A DNA stretch of 64,000 bases from Lingula anatina (Eukaryota; Brachiopoda; Lingulata; Lingulida; Lingulidae), in NCBI RefSeq assembly GCF_001039355.2, contig NW_019774781.1, forward strand, positions 152,615-216,614, read 5' to 3'. A program made the translations under genes and the position numbers. Under the pieces are notes generated by a model. It was not told the DNA's origin, searched no databases, and worked only from the letters and a program-made list of their open reading frames with translations. The stretch's first letter is position 1. Each line of letters starts with the position of its first letter. Positions 1-13,190 of this stretch are shown here, in pieces.

Positions 1-137
<137 letters not shown>

Positions 138-463
138 GTGTGTCCATGAAAACTGAAGGGGCTAAACTTTTGATATTTTCTCACATATGAATAGATTGGT
201 ATTTCAGTGTTTTTTTTTTTCACCTTCATTTTTGGATTAAACTGACAACTGAGTGAGACAATTAATGATAATAATTCAATATAATATAATATCTAAATGT
301 TAATTAAGAGTAACAGGTAAACATTTCTTTGACTGAATAATTTTCCTCTAGAACTCCTATATACTACCCTTTGTATCGTATTAACTGTAGCAGTTTAGCG
401 AATAAAGTGTGCTTGTTTATTTATGCTTTTCTAGATAATTAACATAGAATTTCTGTTTTCCAG

Positions 464-841
464 TCTATTACAACCCACAAGTTGGAAGCGCCGAGATGCG
501 TTAATAGATGCGTTAACGGAGATTCTGTGGCAGGCGGGTGGGAAGACCAGGTGCTGCGTGGCGCTGATACAGGAAACACGCTGTTTTGATCTTCCTATTG
601 GTTACAGACAAGACTGCCTGTCAGAATACGTAAGTACTGCTTGCACGCACTCATACACGCACACACACGCAAACACATACACAAACGCACACACACACAC
701 AAACCCATGCACAAGTACGCATGTATATATACACAGACACTCACAGAATACCTGCCTGTCACAATGCATGAGTACTACTACTACTACTACTGCAACCAGT
801 GTCCCGTGCACAGTGGTATATATGCAGGCACATGCACATAT

Positions 842-885
<44 letters not shown>

Positions 886-1927
886 ATACAGACACATGTA
901 CATATGTGCACAAGTACAAACACACTCAGACACTCACACATGCTTGTTAAGTCTACATACAAGTGATCACTGATGAGATGCACATTTGCCTGCACACACA
1001 CCGAACACACACACACACACACGCACACACACACACACACACATACAAAAAGTGATTTTGGAAATGTGATAACTCACTTTACATTTATTTGTTTTCAGCT
1101 CCACTTATTTTACTTTACAAAGTTCCAAGAATTACGCACATGTATCAAGACATATATAAGTTATGTAAGTAGAAATCCTTGCAAGTACAGATATTTAAGT
1201 TTTAGTCACTACAATTTGAAATGTAGCAGCGCTTAAATGTATCATTTATTTAAGTGAAATAATCTATAGCACCTTTTAGTATATTATCATTTTAGGAATA
1301 AATTATAAGGATAACAAGGCTGAAGACAAAGCTGGCATAAAGTGTGATGATGAGCCTTTTCTTCTCTCATAAATGCACCTGAACAACATTATTAGCTATT
1401 TATTTCTGAATATGATGATAGTGTAAACTTGACTCTCCTAAATATATTGTTTAATGGAAAAATAAAAGTTCTTTTATAAGTTTTTTCACTACTCCACTTT
1501 TATTCCCCCACACACCCACCTTACAACCTTACCCCCTTCACATAGCCTTACTCCCCCCTCTGTTTATATTCTTCCCCACTTCTTCCTGATATGCACACAG
1601 TTGTGTTCTCCCCATTTCAGTTTGAGTATGAGAGCAGCCATGGTGCACTCCTCTTCCTCTACAGCCTCGTGCTATCGCGCAGTATAGACCAGTAAGTACT
1701 AGGAACATGTACATGCATGTACGCACCTGCACTTATAGTTATTCCTTTCCTGCTTATTGGGGTGTGGAGCAATAATTAGGATGAACATACTTGAACATGC
1801 ATACATGCGTACACTCAGCGGTAGATTGCTGTGGTACCTACAGTATTATACAGTGCAGAAAAGTAAGGTGCAGCAGGCATGATCACTAGTTACGTAAAAC
1901 ATGCATGCATGAGCACACGTGCGCGTG

Positions 1928-1958
<31 letters not shown>

Positions 1959-4900
1959 CTGCAGAAGGCTTCTGTTGAGGAAATGTTACTAATTTCATAA
2001 AGGTATTTTTGATTATATATCCTTAAACCTTTTCACACTAAACCTAAAAGCTAAAACTTTGGTAAGTGTTTATTTTTTAATAGAAGAACTATTATAATTT
2101 CAAATTTGGTCATAATAATGGCAATGCACCCTGACTTTCAAAAGAAACTCATCATTGTAAGCTAGTGGAAATGGTGAAGGTACACTAAAAGTGAATAGTA
2201 CAGTTTCCAAGGATTTCTGAAACTCGGGATTCAGTAAAGTATTTTCCCTAAATTTAATACTTTCCTCATATCAGGGTCCTAAATGACATGGGAGAGGTGA
2301 AGTATAAACAGCTGATTACAGACCAAGAGGACACCAGTATACCCCTGGTCAACTTAGTCCTGACTGGCCGCGCCGTCCCCTTCCAACACAATGGAGACCA
2401 GATATATGATGATGATGGGAAAGTATTGGTAAGATTGAATGTTACAGTAAAACGGTTAATACAGTTACTTCAGACAAATTTCAGATTTTTTGTGTATAAT
2501 ATTTGTTATGTACAAAATAAAATTATGTATGATGTTTCAATAATAATTACTTCAGTACAGGTACTTTTTAAATATTATATGTATAATAACAGTACTATTA
2601 TTAGAATTATATGTTCTATTCCTATGTGCAACAGCAAATTAGTTATTTTTTTCTTCACTATTGGTTCCCTAAGAAATAGTATATGTGTATTATTCATGTA
2701 ATGTGACAGTGGTAAACAGCAAATTCAGGAATATAAATTAATAGTTTATTTGTAGTGGATAATAGAAACTTTCATATTTTATTAGCAGGATTAAAGAGGC
2801 TTGTTCTAAGGGTATTTGTGTTTGTTGTGCAGGCAATTCCAGAGAGAGGAATCCAAGAGCAAAGTGAGATAGGGTTTATGTACTGGCACAGAAACTAGAG
2901 TGTCACCAGAGTTTACAATGTATTTGTGTTTGTTTTGCAGGCAATTCCAGAGAGAGGAATCCAAGAGCGAAGTGAGATAGGGTTTATGTACTGGCACAGA
3001 GAGGAGAAAGAGCAACATATCAGAGCCATGGTAAGGAGTATAAATTTAAAAAGATGGAAGTTTGAGTGACAGGACCATAGTCACCATTTTCAAAGATGGA
3101 CCTTTACCATGGAACTTTTGTGTGTGCCTAGATAAAAATTTACACAGAGCAGATCCTTTTTTGGCAAACAGGGCAGTTCGTTTGACCCTTTCAGTCGCTT
3201 TCTACATTCCTGCCTTATCTTGGGTATTTTTAGTGTGGGAGGAGATATAAATCTCCCAGATATACAATATGAATGACAGTTGTCTTCTCTAGTTAATGGG
3301 AAATATGGAACTCTGTTCTTCTACATTTTAACATGGTTTATAACATAATGAACCACATTTTACTTATTAGAAATCTTGTGGTGTTTTTATGTACAGACAC
3401 AGATGTGTCTGTACATATTGCCATCACCTGCGTCTGTCGTCGCCGATGCCGATGCCGATGCCGATGCCGTCGCCGGCGCCGTGCACTTTCCTTGTAAACA
3501 TGATAAGTGGAGGGCAGTTTTACTTTTTGGCTTAATATTTACAGAGCTGATGAATATTCATAAAACGCAGGTCAAGTTCGAAAATCAGCATGATCGGGCC
3601 ATTTTAAGGGAAGTTATGCCGTTTTTTCACTTTTTTCAGCATATATGCAATCCTGTAAACACATTTTAAGGAAAACNAGCTTTGCTGCCTTGTTCTATAA
3701 GTTGTCAATAGATATGAAATCTGGGGTTTTAGGATAATGCCCGACTTCAGGATTTTAGTTTTTTTTTTTCTTCTCCTATGGTCTAAACGCGACTAGAAAT
3801 TGCAAAGTATGATTTCAGGATTTTCAGTCTTTTACAAATTTCACCCATGAATATGTACCTTATGTCTAGGAAATTTTGCTGTTTGTCTTTTAGGTTGGCA
3901 GTATGTATAAGACTCCACGCCATCCTATATGGATAACACTAGTAAATGGACTGTATGGACTGTTATTTATCTTTCAGGTTGGCAGTATGTATAAGACTCC
4001 ACGCCATCCTATATGGATAACACTAGTAAATGGACTGTATGGACTGTTGTTTAGTGTTAACCAGCACCTGGTCAGTGACTGGAGAGTAGAACACAAGTTT
4101 GACCTCTATTATTACACTGGTCAAGCCACACAGACACGACCAACAAGGCTAAGTGTTGGTAGGTTTTTAGAAAACACCTTTTAGTGTTGGCAGGTTAAAA
4201 AAACATGTTTTACAGGTTATTCCCAAGAATTTATTTTAATCTTTTTGAATGAACTAACTGAAGTTTTTTTTTTTTCTTTGAAGATTGTTTGCTATTCAAC
4301 ATTTTGTAAAATTCAAGAGAGGTTTGAAGGGCATGTTGTTTAGCTCCTTCAACTTGGATAATTACTTCAACTTTCAGGGAAAAAAACTTATAATAACACA
4401 AAATTTTACAAAAATGTAGATCTTTCGTAATTTGTTTCCAGATTTTCAAAAGTTTGAATTTTTTTTTTTTTCAGAAACCCGACTGGGAAGAAGCAGTCAC
4501 GCCAGAACTGCCCTGCAGAAAAGTGAGGAAGAGAAGAAGATACCTCCTCTGGAGAGGTGTATCATGACCAAGTAGGACCTGTTTTAATATCCTGTATTTT
4601 AAAAAAATACATCATTTAAAATGAAAAAGAAAAAAAAAAGAATATTGTATCATGACCAAGTAGGCCCTTTTATGGTATTCTGTATTAAAGAAAAATGTTG
4701 GATAATTTAAAAATGAAAAAGAAAAAAATATATATTGAGTCCAGTATTGTGATTGATCAGCAGTGTATGATAAAAATATGCAAGTTTTTTTTTTCTTTTT
4801 CATTTTTTGTAAATTTTTAATTTGATGATATACCTATTTTGCATTAGGTAGCATGCCTGTTAATTTGATTTCAAGTACACAATATAAAATAAATTTTAAA

Positions 4901-4991
4901 GTCTCTGTATAAATATCAAGTATTTCTCTTTACTTTCAGGTGGTTTGGTGCTCATATTGACTGGAATGGTACTATGCCGTATGTCACATAA
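464..4991 (+). CDS. MINDY-4B-like protein (FAM188B family), C-terminal exons, 5' partial
   Basis: The 3' part of a MINDY-3/4 family gene (deubiquitinase fold, DUF4205). Exons read as 464-629, 1099-1164, 1621-1691, 2275-2428, 2941-3030, 3978-4158, 4475-4571 and 4940-4991. All have AG/GT borders and matching phases, ending in TAA. Family landmarks are LQPTSWKRRDALIDALTEI near the start, SSHGALLFLYSLVLSRSID, LVNLVLTGRAVPF, SEIGFMYWH, KTPRHPIW, FDLYYY and the tail DWNGTMPYVT. In active MINDY-4 the strand after KTPRFPIW carries the catalytic His (SESHFS); here the aligned segment reads LVNGLYGLLF, so the His is absent. Vertebrate MINDY-4B is described as inactive, hence the -4B label. The N-terminal half, with the catalytic Cys, lies outside the window. 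Alternative: a diverged MINDY-4. Confidence 0.88.
640..1045. repeat. CA-rich intronic microsatellite tracts
   Basis: Several CA tracts (about 840-882 and 1003-1043) and a short TAC run near 773-791 fill the intron between the first two visible MINDY4B-like exons. Reading frames here encode only His-Thr or Cys-Val repeats and are not genes. A further CA tract lies at 1928-1955. Confidence 0.9.
2812..3003 (+). repeat. Tandem duplication of an exon's 5' edge (MINDY4B-like)
   Basis: Bases 2812-2895 are repeated almost exactly at 2920-3003, 108 bp apart. Each copy contains the pyrimidine tract, the AG acceptor and the first ~60 coding bases of the exon at 2941-3030. The first copy (from 2833) runs into an in-frame stop soon after its TACTGGCACAGA end and has no donor, so it looks like a decoy acceptor. 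Confidence 0.9.
3436..3482. repeat. GCCGAT hexamer microsatellite
   Basis: About four copies of GCCGAT followed by CGCCGGC-rich sequence inside the intron between 3030 and 3978. It is markedly GC-rich against AT-rich surroundings. Confidence 0.85.
3677..3677. other. Single-n assembly join
   Basis: A lone ambiguous base in an intron of the MINDY4B-like gene. The same kind of lone n occurs at 19036, 28545, 35619 and 41920. I saw no flanking duplication at this one. Confidence 0.6.
3894..4061 (+). repeat. 84-bp in-frame tandem exon-edge duplication
   Basis: Bases 3894-3977 and 3978-4061 are near-identical 84-bp copies, each preceded by a usable AG acceptor. The reading frame stays open through both. 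Use of the upstream acceptor would add 28 residues, duplicating the segment around SMYKTPRHPIWITLVNG; use of the downstream one gives the normal family length. Confidence 0.92.
4557..4725 (+). repeat. Tandem duplication of an exon's 3' edge with its donor
   Basis: The end of the exon at 4475-4571 (TATCATGACCAAGTAGG, donor included) plus ~60 bp of intron recurs diverged from about 4645 to 4725. The second copy has lost the upstream coding context. Confidence 0.8.
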
Positions 4992-7900
4992 CCAATGCCT
5001 AATACACGAGAGAACTGATATAGGGAATATTATGGAACTCCTTCCTTAGCTTTAAGGTGCATTTACATTGAAGTTGGGTTAACCTTTTTGGACGTACCTT
5101 GCTTTAAGGTGCATTTACATTGAAGACAGGCTGATTTTTCTTGGACATACCTTGTTCTACAGGCTCTGTGGTTAAGCTAAACATTACACATGTAGTGTAT
5201 GTATATATTCTGTTTGGTTTACAAAGTAAGTCACCAGTCCAGTTCATGATATCGATTATGGGAAGTGCTGCTTCCATGAACATCCATTTACTATAACTGC
5301 CACAGCTAAGTTTATTTGTAGGGAAAGTGGCCTGTTTAGATATGTCATCAACACTGTTATAGTTTATCATTTGTGAAACAGTTTTAGACGGAGAATGAGT
5401 TAACTTTATGTGGTCATATTTATCATACAAATGTCATTCAAAAGTTCAAGCACTTCAAACTTGAAATAATCCACATGTGTGTTGAGATGCTAAAGTGTAA
5501 AATTTGTTAAAGAAAGATGTTCAGAAGTAATTCCATGGAAATAAGTCAGCAAATACTTTTTAAAAAATATAAATTAGTAGTAGCATTGCTCAGTGTTCTG
5601 CCAGTGAGTTGCAATGGACAACTTTACCTCATAATTTTGCACTCTTCTTTTGGTTTTTGATTGTGTCACCAATTAAAGGATATTAACACTGTTATGAAGT
5701 TGAATATAAGTGTTTTTTTAAATAATAATTATCATTGTTATGTATTAATAAAAGAGAGGCATTGGTATTTTACAGGGACTTGGTAAACAACTAGCTGAAC
5801 TTGTGACACAATTTTAAATTTTCATTTACAATTTTGAACATTTCTCTTTGGATGCTGAAATCAAAAGCAAGGGTTAAGCCATCACTTGTAGTTTTTTTTT
5901 TTCCAACTTTCCTAATCAAAACCAAACTATGCCATTTAGTGAATTGCAATCAGTTTGCTCTATGAGGAATATAGCACCAAAATTATGTCTTTTGTCTTAT
6001 TTTGGATCATGGGGCAGATGTTGCAAAAGATTTGAATGCCATATTTTTCTTGCAAAGCATCAAAACTTGAATGAAAAAGAAAAATCAAAGGTGATTGAAG
6101 AAGGAAACAAAAGACTTGAATGCCATTCCAGCTGTTTCTGTAGCCAACAGAAAAAAATATATATAAAAATATATAACTCTCTCCTTCCTTTAATGTTTTA
6201 TTATTAAATTTGATCACTGTAAGCAGGTAAACGATTGAGGTTAATAGTTATGTTGCACATTTAATCATAGTGTGAGCTAAATTATTTCTCCATTTGATAG
6301 GTTCTTCGCTTTTTTTATTTCACAGAATATAACTTTGGTTTTTGATCAAGTGTTGTGCTTCCTCTTTTTTCTTTAATTACTTATTTTTCACTAAATATTT
6401 TTATATAAATGATGTTTGTGCCAATTAATAAGATAAATGAATTCCCAAATTGAGATGTTAGTGTACAAAACCTTGTTCTAGATCTGTAGTAAGAGTTAAT
6501 TTGTTACAGAGCAGTTTGTTTTAACAAATGCAGTAAATGTCTTCATCTGTGGAAAATGTTTCAACTTGAAATGAATCTACATGTATCTTCATGATTTCCC
6601 AATTAAAAAATTGTTAAGAAAATTTGAACAGTTCACATGATTTGTTGTGGATATACCCATGACAGTATTAATTCTTTAAATCATGATGATTTTACTCGTT
6701 AACGAGTTAGTTTTTGTTGTGTTTTACATTTGCTACTTTGGTTTTTGTTTGTGAAGTTGTTTGTAAAGGCTGTTATAGTAAATTATGTTCACTTTCAACC
6801 ATGTTACTTAAAGAAACTATGTTACTTATAGAAATACCCATTGCAAAGGAATTTAGTTTCTGTAACTTTGATATCCTTTAACATTATGGAAATAAATGTA
6901 AGGATGTGAACTTACTTTTGAAATTTGTTTAACTCGGATATTTGGTGATGTGTTTTGTTAAGCTTCTAACAAACTTTTTAAGTTTTCTGGAAAATGTGTT
7001 ATACTAGGTAGAACACTAGTATTTCACCATAACAGTTCATTTAAAATACAAAGAAAACACATGAAAATAATACACTTAGGGAATAAAAGTAAAATTTATT
7101 ATCTTTATCTTAAAATCATTCAACAAATTTGTAAACATCATTATCTCTAATAAGTGTTGGTGTATATTAATAATTTCATAATTTACGTTAATACGGTGAT
7201 ACTTCAATACTTAAAAGTCCTGTTTGCAATTTAATATGTAGACCAAGTGCATGTTATTGTCTCTGAAAGAACTATTACATTTTGATAAAATGGTCCACAT
7301 CCTGTAAGTCATGTCTTTTTCTATTCAAAAGTTCCAGTCATTATGACAGGTTTTTGAATACTGCTCTCTCATATAAATATATAATGATAATAAGAAATGG
7401 CATTAAATATAATGTTAATTAAAACTTTTTGTTTTCTGCATTTGGACATAAAAACGCAAACAGTGTAATAAGTGTTTTACCCAAGTTAACACCTTGGCAT
7501 TACAAGGAAATCAAACTTTCACGCTGTATGGATAGATTTAAAATTCTAAAAGTTACAATTAAAAAATAGGCCCCTTTTTTTTTCTTTGCTAAAGAGGCAA
7601 AATGACAGGTAAAATGTTGTACAGAATTGAAAATAAAAACCAAGATAAGATGGATCTTTCAAACTAAGGTCTAGTGAATTAAAATCTCATTTATACCTAG
7701 TTGCTTCTTTGCTAATCTTTTAATACAGTACTGAGACTTGTAACATGTATAAATGATAATCATTAAAATAACCCAACCATCTGTAAAGGCAAACAAGAAG
7801 TGTCACATAAACTGACTAGAGACACATAAATTGACTAGAGACAACAAAAATTATTGTATATATCATAAACAATATAACATAACATAATTTATTGATATAA

Positions 7901-8233
7901 ATTATAATAATAAATACAACTTGACTGTATCAATTTTCAACTGATTTTCAGTTGATGACACTCCTTTTAAACCATGATCTAAAAATTTTCATAAATGAAT
8001 CTTTTCATCACCTGAAAGTTTTTGCTCCACTCTGCAACAATACTTGCCCATTAAGTGAAAAACAATAAAAAAAATAATTTTTTTAACCCCTATTTCGATC
8101 ATTTAAACATATTGTCTTTAACATGATGTGAAACAATGAGATTAAATGTAGTCAACCAAAAACAAAATTGAAATGTGAAATAAATTATGATTTACAAGAT
8201 GCACATGCAAAATGTTCACCCCGAGATGTCTGT
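4992..8233. other. Intergenic, MINDY4B-like 3'UTR and FMO 3' flank
   Basis: AT-rich, with no further coding exon that I can support. A ~52-bp tandem duplication beginning CTTTAAGGTGC sits at 5050-5155. An AATAAA lies near 5746 for the upstream gene. The two genes converge here. Confidence 0.6.
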
Positions 8234-11200
8234 TTAAAACATAAAAATGAACAGTAACAGTAGAAGTGAAGCAAAAAGGGCCAGCAACAAAACTGCCATG
8301 TTCTGAATGAGTCCTGTGATGGGCACCTTCCTAATTTCCTCGGCTGCCTTGTCCCATTTGTTTGGTCCCTGAAGACGCCACTGGGAGGCGCCACAACTGC
8401 TCAGCAGAAGCCTGCAAGACAAGACCACAAAAAGTTTTTAACAAGTTGAGAATGGATTTATCCATTAACACCATGCACAGCAGGGCTAAATGGATTACCT
8501 TCTTTTAAAAGAATTTTGATTTACAAAGCCCAAATCTTTTACAATATGGTCTCAAAATTGTGAAAAAGAACATAATGATAATAACCCTCAATGTTCGAAC
8601 ACATTAATTCGATAAATCTGCCAAAAAAAAAACAATGCTCTGTCATTCAATTATAAAGATCTTGTAGGGGTATTGAATCTCTGCCCATACATAACATGTT
8701 CTGAGCCAAAACATCACCTTTCATTCAATCATATCAACACCAGTCTGAGAAAGACATGACTACTGCAATGTGGCACAAGATTTTTAATGTTTGTGTCAAG
8801 AGAATTTGTCACTGTATACTTTCCTACCTCCAAGCTAACATAGGGTGTCTCCAAAGTTGAGGTTTGGCTCCAAACTTTGCAGCGATGTCATCGTTATACA
8901 GAATGGGGTCCTTCTGTATTGTATGTCTGGCTGACGCAAAGTAACGATCTGCATGCTGACGCTGAAATTCATAATGTTTATTTTTTTAATTCTTCAGAAA
9001 TTTGGGGGAATCCTAGTGTAACAGTGCTCTTTATTAAAGATAAAACCCTTTCTAGTAATTATAAATTACATTCATTTGTCTACATTTTTTTAAAACAAAT
9101 ATAGTTTCTTTTTCATTTCTTATCATCTAAAGTGGTGAAATCCTCTTTCAGGGAAACCTCACAAACTAGTACTACAGAAATTTTGTTTAGCCCTCCACTT
9201 GATGATTCTATCAAAAATCACTCAATTCATCCATTTTTACCTTGTCTTTCTCAATACTCTTTTCCATTGCTTGCTTGCTGGGCAGTTTGACTTTACCCTT
9301 GCACAGCTCAGCAAACCACCTGGACTGTATCTCTGACATGGTCAAGACTCCCCCTGACGCTGGCTGGACGAAGCCTATGAAGGCAAGCGTGTGGCCCACT
9401 TCAGGAGAAAACACATTCTTGTACAGCTGAAAAGTTGGGTGGACATACAAGTTTAAATATCTGTCTCAGTGTTAAGTATTGGAAAGACTGCAGTATTTTT
9501 CTAACAAACTTATATTACTGTCATCTTGAAACATAAACATAGCATAATATAACATGCCATGCCTAACTTTATGCCAGAAAACAAGACAAGCACTCAAATC
9601 AGCAGTGCCAGTGATTAAATGATATTTACCCATTTAGAGGTATTAAATGTCATTTAAGCCCTAGAAGTACCTTGATGTGGTTCGTCCCCTCATCTAGCAC
9701 CTTGGAGCGGACATTGTCTGCCAGATACGGGAGGTCGATCCTGTACCCAGTGCAGAGGACGATCTGGTCAAACTTCGCAGACTGACCATCAGTAAAGTGG
9801 ACAGTTTTGCCTTCAATTTTCTGAAGAAGAAAAAATAATCCATTCTTTTAATGGAATTTCCTGACTTTTTTTTTTTTAAACACAACACTATATATGTGAA
9901 AAGATCAGTATAATTAGATCTCTGAATAATTTGCCTTACTGTGGCTAACAGCAACTAAGAAGAGCTCAATCTAAACTTTGTGGAGACCCTGAAAATAGAT
10001 CAACCCTCAGCCTATTCACAGATACTGAAAAATGGCAGCTTACCCCTGACTAAAATTATAAAGGCGATTACTCCTCCAGATAAGATAAAATATATCCATT
10101 AGGTTAGTTTCTAGACTTAAAACACATTTTTATAAAGAAAAGGTTAATCTAGGTTACATTTCATTTCTCAAGTTGGACCAACTAAGGGGTAAAAGGTTCA
10201 CTTTTTCAGAAAAAGAACCCCCTTTAAAATTGCTAGGTTCAGGCCTGCGTGGATGCAATTTTAATTCCATCATAACCTCTGACTCAAGATATTTCATGGT
10301 TGTACCTGAATATTTGGCACAATTTTGATCTGTCCTCTCTGTATGTGGTGGTAGAGGACAGGACTCACGCTAGGTTGGGTCTGTAAGGCATGCATCTTGG
10401 GATTCAAACCATACCTGCAGAAGATGAAGGAAACACTCTAAAACACATACCTTTTTGTGACATAACTGATACTTTCTATTTCCTGTTCATCTGTACTCTT
10501 CAATACATGTTAAAAGTAAAAGGCTATCTGACAACCTATTTATGAAGTCCTACAATATTTTCATTTAACTACTCTCATAATGGAGATAGAGACTGATGGA
10601 TTTTACTCATAATGGTTTTTAATTATATTTTTATTTATATTTCAAAGTTCTTAAAAAGAAACTAAAATCTGTTTATAGATAGTAATTTTTGCAACTGATC
10701 TATAAAGAGTATACCTTTCCACATTGCATACCTTCAAAATAATAATAAAATTATCTTCATATTCACTCACATGCTAGGGTTCCCATGCAGCAACTTTATC
10801 ACAGTTTCTAAGATGAATGTGCCCAGTTTCCAAGGCAACCAGAGGAAGGCACGGCAGGCGTAGTGGTCCACGGGGTGTCCAAAAAGGTAATTAGGTACCA
10901 CCCAGGCTCCAGACCTGGTACTCAGCCACACTCTGGGACATCTGGTTAGAGGTATAAAAGATGCAGGTACTATATAAAAATTTATAAATCTACATTTTAC
11001 GTGATGAACTTTCTACTGCCGCTAGACAGCAAGATTGGTTGTGCTCTGCTTTATTGAATGCACAAAGTCTTTGCAAAAAGGAAAGGCATCAGAAAATAAG
11101 GGCAGCAAGAGAAAATCTGTTATCTTCATTTAAAAGAGTGCATTTTAATAGTGCATTTTAATATGGCCTGCAAATTTCCATGATTCACGCTTGAGTTCTT

Positions 11201-13152
11201 ATTTTTTTATTATTTTCAAGGTTATTGTAAGAAATTGATTTGTCACATCATTCTACACACCTTCCTTCAGTCACTGCATCAGTGGCGACATCTATTGCAC
11301 TATTTCCAATGCCAACAACCAGCACACGTTTTCCCACTAGATTATTTGTGATGGCATCATTGTAACTAACACTGTGAATAATTTCACCTGGAAGATAATA
11401 TTTACTTATTTTTAATTTTCCCTTTCAGATCATAGATACGTCTTAATATACTACTTGGCAGGTGTGAAAAAAAAAAGAAAAATGTCATTAAACAAAACTG
11501 ATAAATTTCTAATGAGACATCATGCGTGTGAAAGTTTTAAAAGATGAAATATGAAATAATAAAATTACCTCTAAGACATTTTTTTACAATTATCTTTTGG
11601 TTTCCTGTCTCAGATATTATATAAGATGGTCTCATATAAAACACAAATTAACAAACAACCAAATAAATGAGTATATCAGTGAGAAATTATTATTATTATT
11701 ATTTTTTTTTTTTTACCCTTAAAGCTCTCCTGACCAGGGAATTTAGGGTCTGGCCAACTGGGTTTTGCATGATGACCAGTTGCTATGGCAACATATTTAC
11801 AAACATAGGTGTGTTTTTCTCCTGAAGTGTAGCCACCCTTGCCATCTTCTTCCACCTTGGATGTGTGAATGTGCCAGTCTTCTCCTGTGAGGGAAAAATA
11901 AATAAATAAAATAAATAGTCCAATGAAAAAAAAAAAAAAAACAAAGCTCTGACTTAGATAAAATGGTAAATTTACTTGTTTAACTGTTATCTAAACTCAG
12001 TGGTGTAAATCATTCATGACGATTTTTCCACCACATTTTCTCTACTAGTTTGTGAGTCAAGTAACTGGTAATCTGAAATATTGCTACTTTAAATACTGAA
12101 AGTATGTCTAGAAATCACATAAGATCATTTTTCACCGACTGAATATTGATGAGGTTTAAAATCTTTAAAGATTTTGGCTAAGTCAAAAATAACGCAATAG
12201 CTGAGAGAACATACAGACAAATGCATGAAACTGAAATGGCAACATTATACGAAAACTTACCTTTTTTCTCTAAACAATCTACCTGGGTCTGGAAACGTAT
12301 CAGCTTGTTAACCCCAAAGTGCATAGTGTAGTCAGCAACATACTGCGCCATTTCTTTGTTGTGTGGGAAGTCAACAACATCATCTGGGAACGGGAAGTCC
12401 GAGAAGGCATAGTTCTGTTTTGATACATTTCTGAAAAACAATAGTTTAAAACTATAATATTCAAGATAAATTGATTCATTATTATTTAGTATAAATATAT
12501 AAAATAAGGTGACTTCATGGACTTTTTTCAGATGACAACAAATTTGTGAACTTATAAATAGAGCACTGAAGCTGAATTGTACAAACTACAGATTTAGATC
12601 TTTAGTATAATATACGAGTCTATTCCCATAACTTTAGATCGATCTATCACCGCGGGCAGTCTCACTAGATTACTGTCAGATAATCCGCCTTAAGTGTCCG
12701 TCCCCGCCTACTACAAGCTGTCAGGGGTAATTAACTTTCGTGTCCACCCGGCTGACAGCTATTTAGCGTGAACCCCCAGGGAGTTAGGTCGATCTAAAGT
12801 AGGTGGATCTAATCTATGGAAATGGGGTGTATGTCTAAAATTGAAAAGCAGACTTCAGATGTTAGTAAATTGTATAGTTGACTTTTCACAAGGGCCTAAG
12901 TAAATGTCTCAAAACTAGAGCAATTTATGCTGTTTGGATTTATCAACATTTGATAACAGTAATCAAACACCTATTACAGTATTGTTCTACTACAATCATA
13001 TCAATCAGTTCAAAGACCAATGTAAATGTTTAACCTGTGTCACGTATATTTGCTGCAATATTTCATGTTCCTTGAATTCTAACATTAGATTCAGTAGAAC
13101 CAATCTATCAAAATGGTTGATCAATATCATTCCAAATAACCCTGTTTTGGTT

Positions 13153-13190
<38 letters not shown>

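Noticed and set aside
558-1236. His-Thr and Cys-Val rich open frames on both strands
   Set aside because: They are translations of CA/GT microsatellites inside an intron; only the short in-phase exon at 464-629 is coding.
2833-2894. First copy of the MINDY4B-like exon edge as a real exon
   Set aside because: It reaches a stop and lacks a donor, and the downstream copy at 2941 completes the family sequence.
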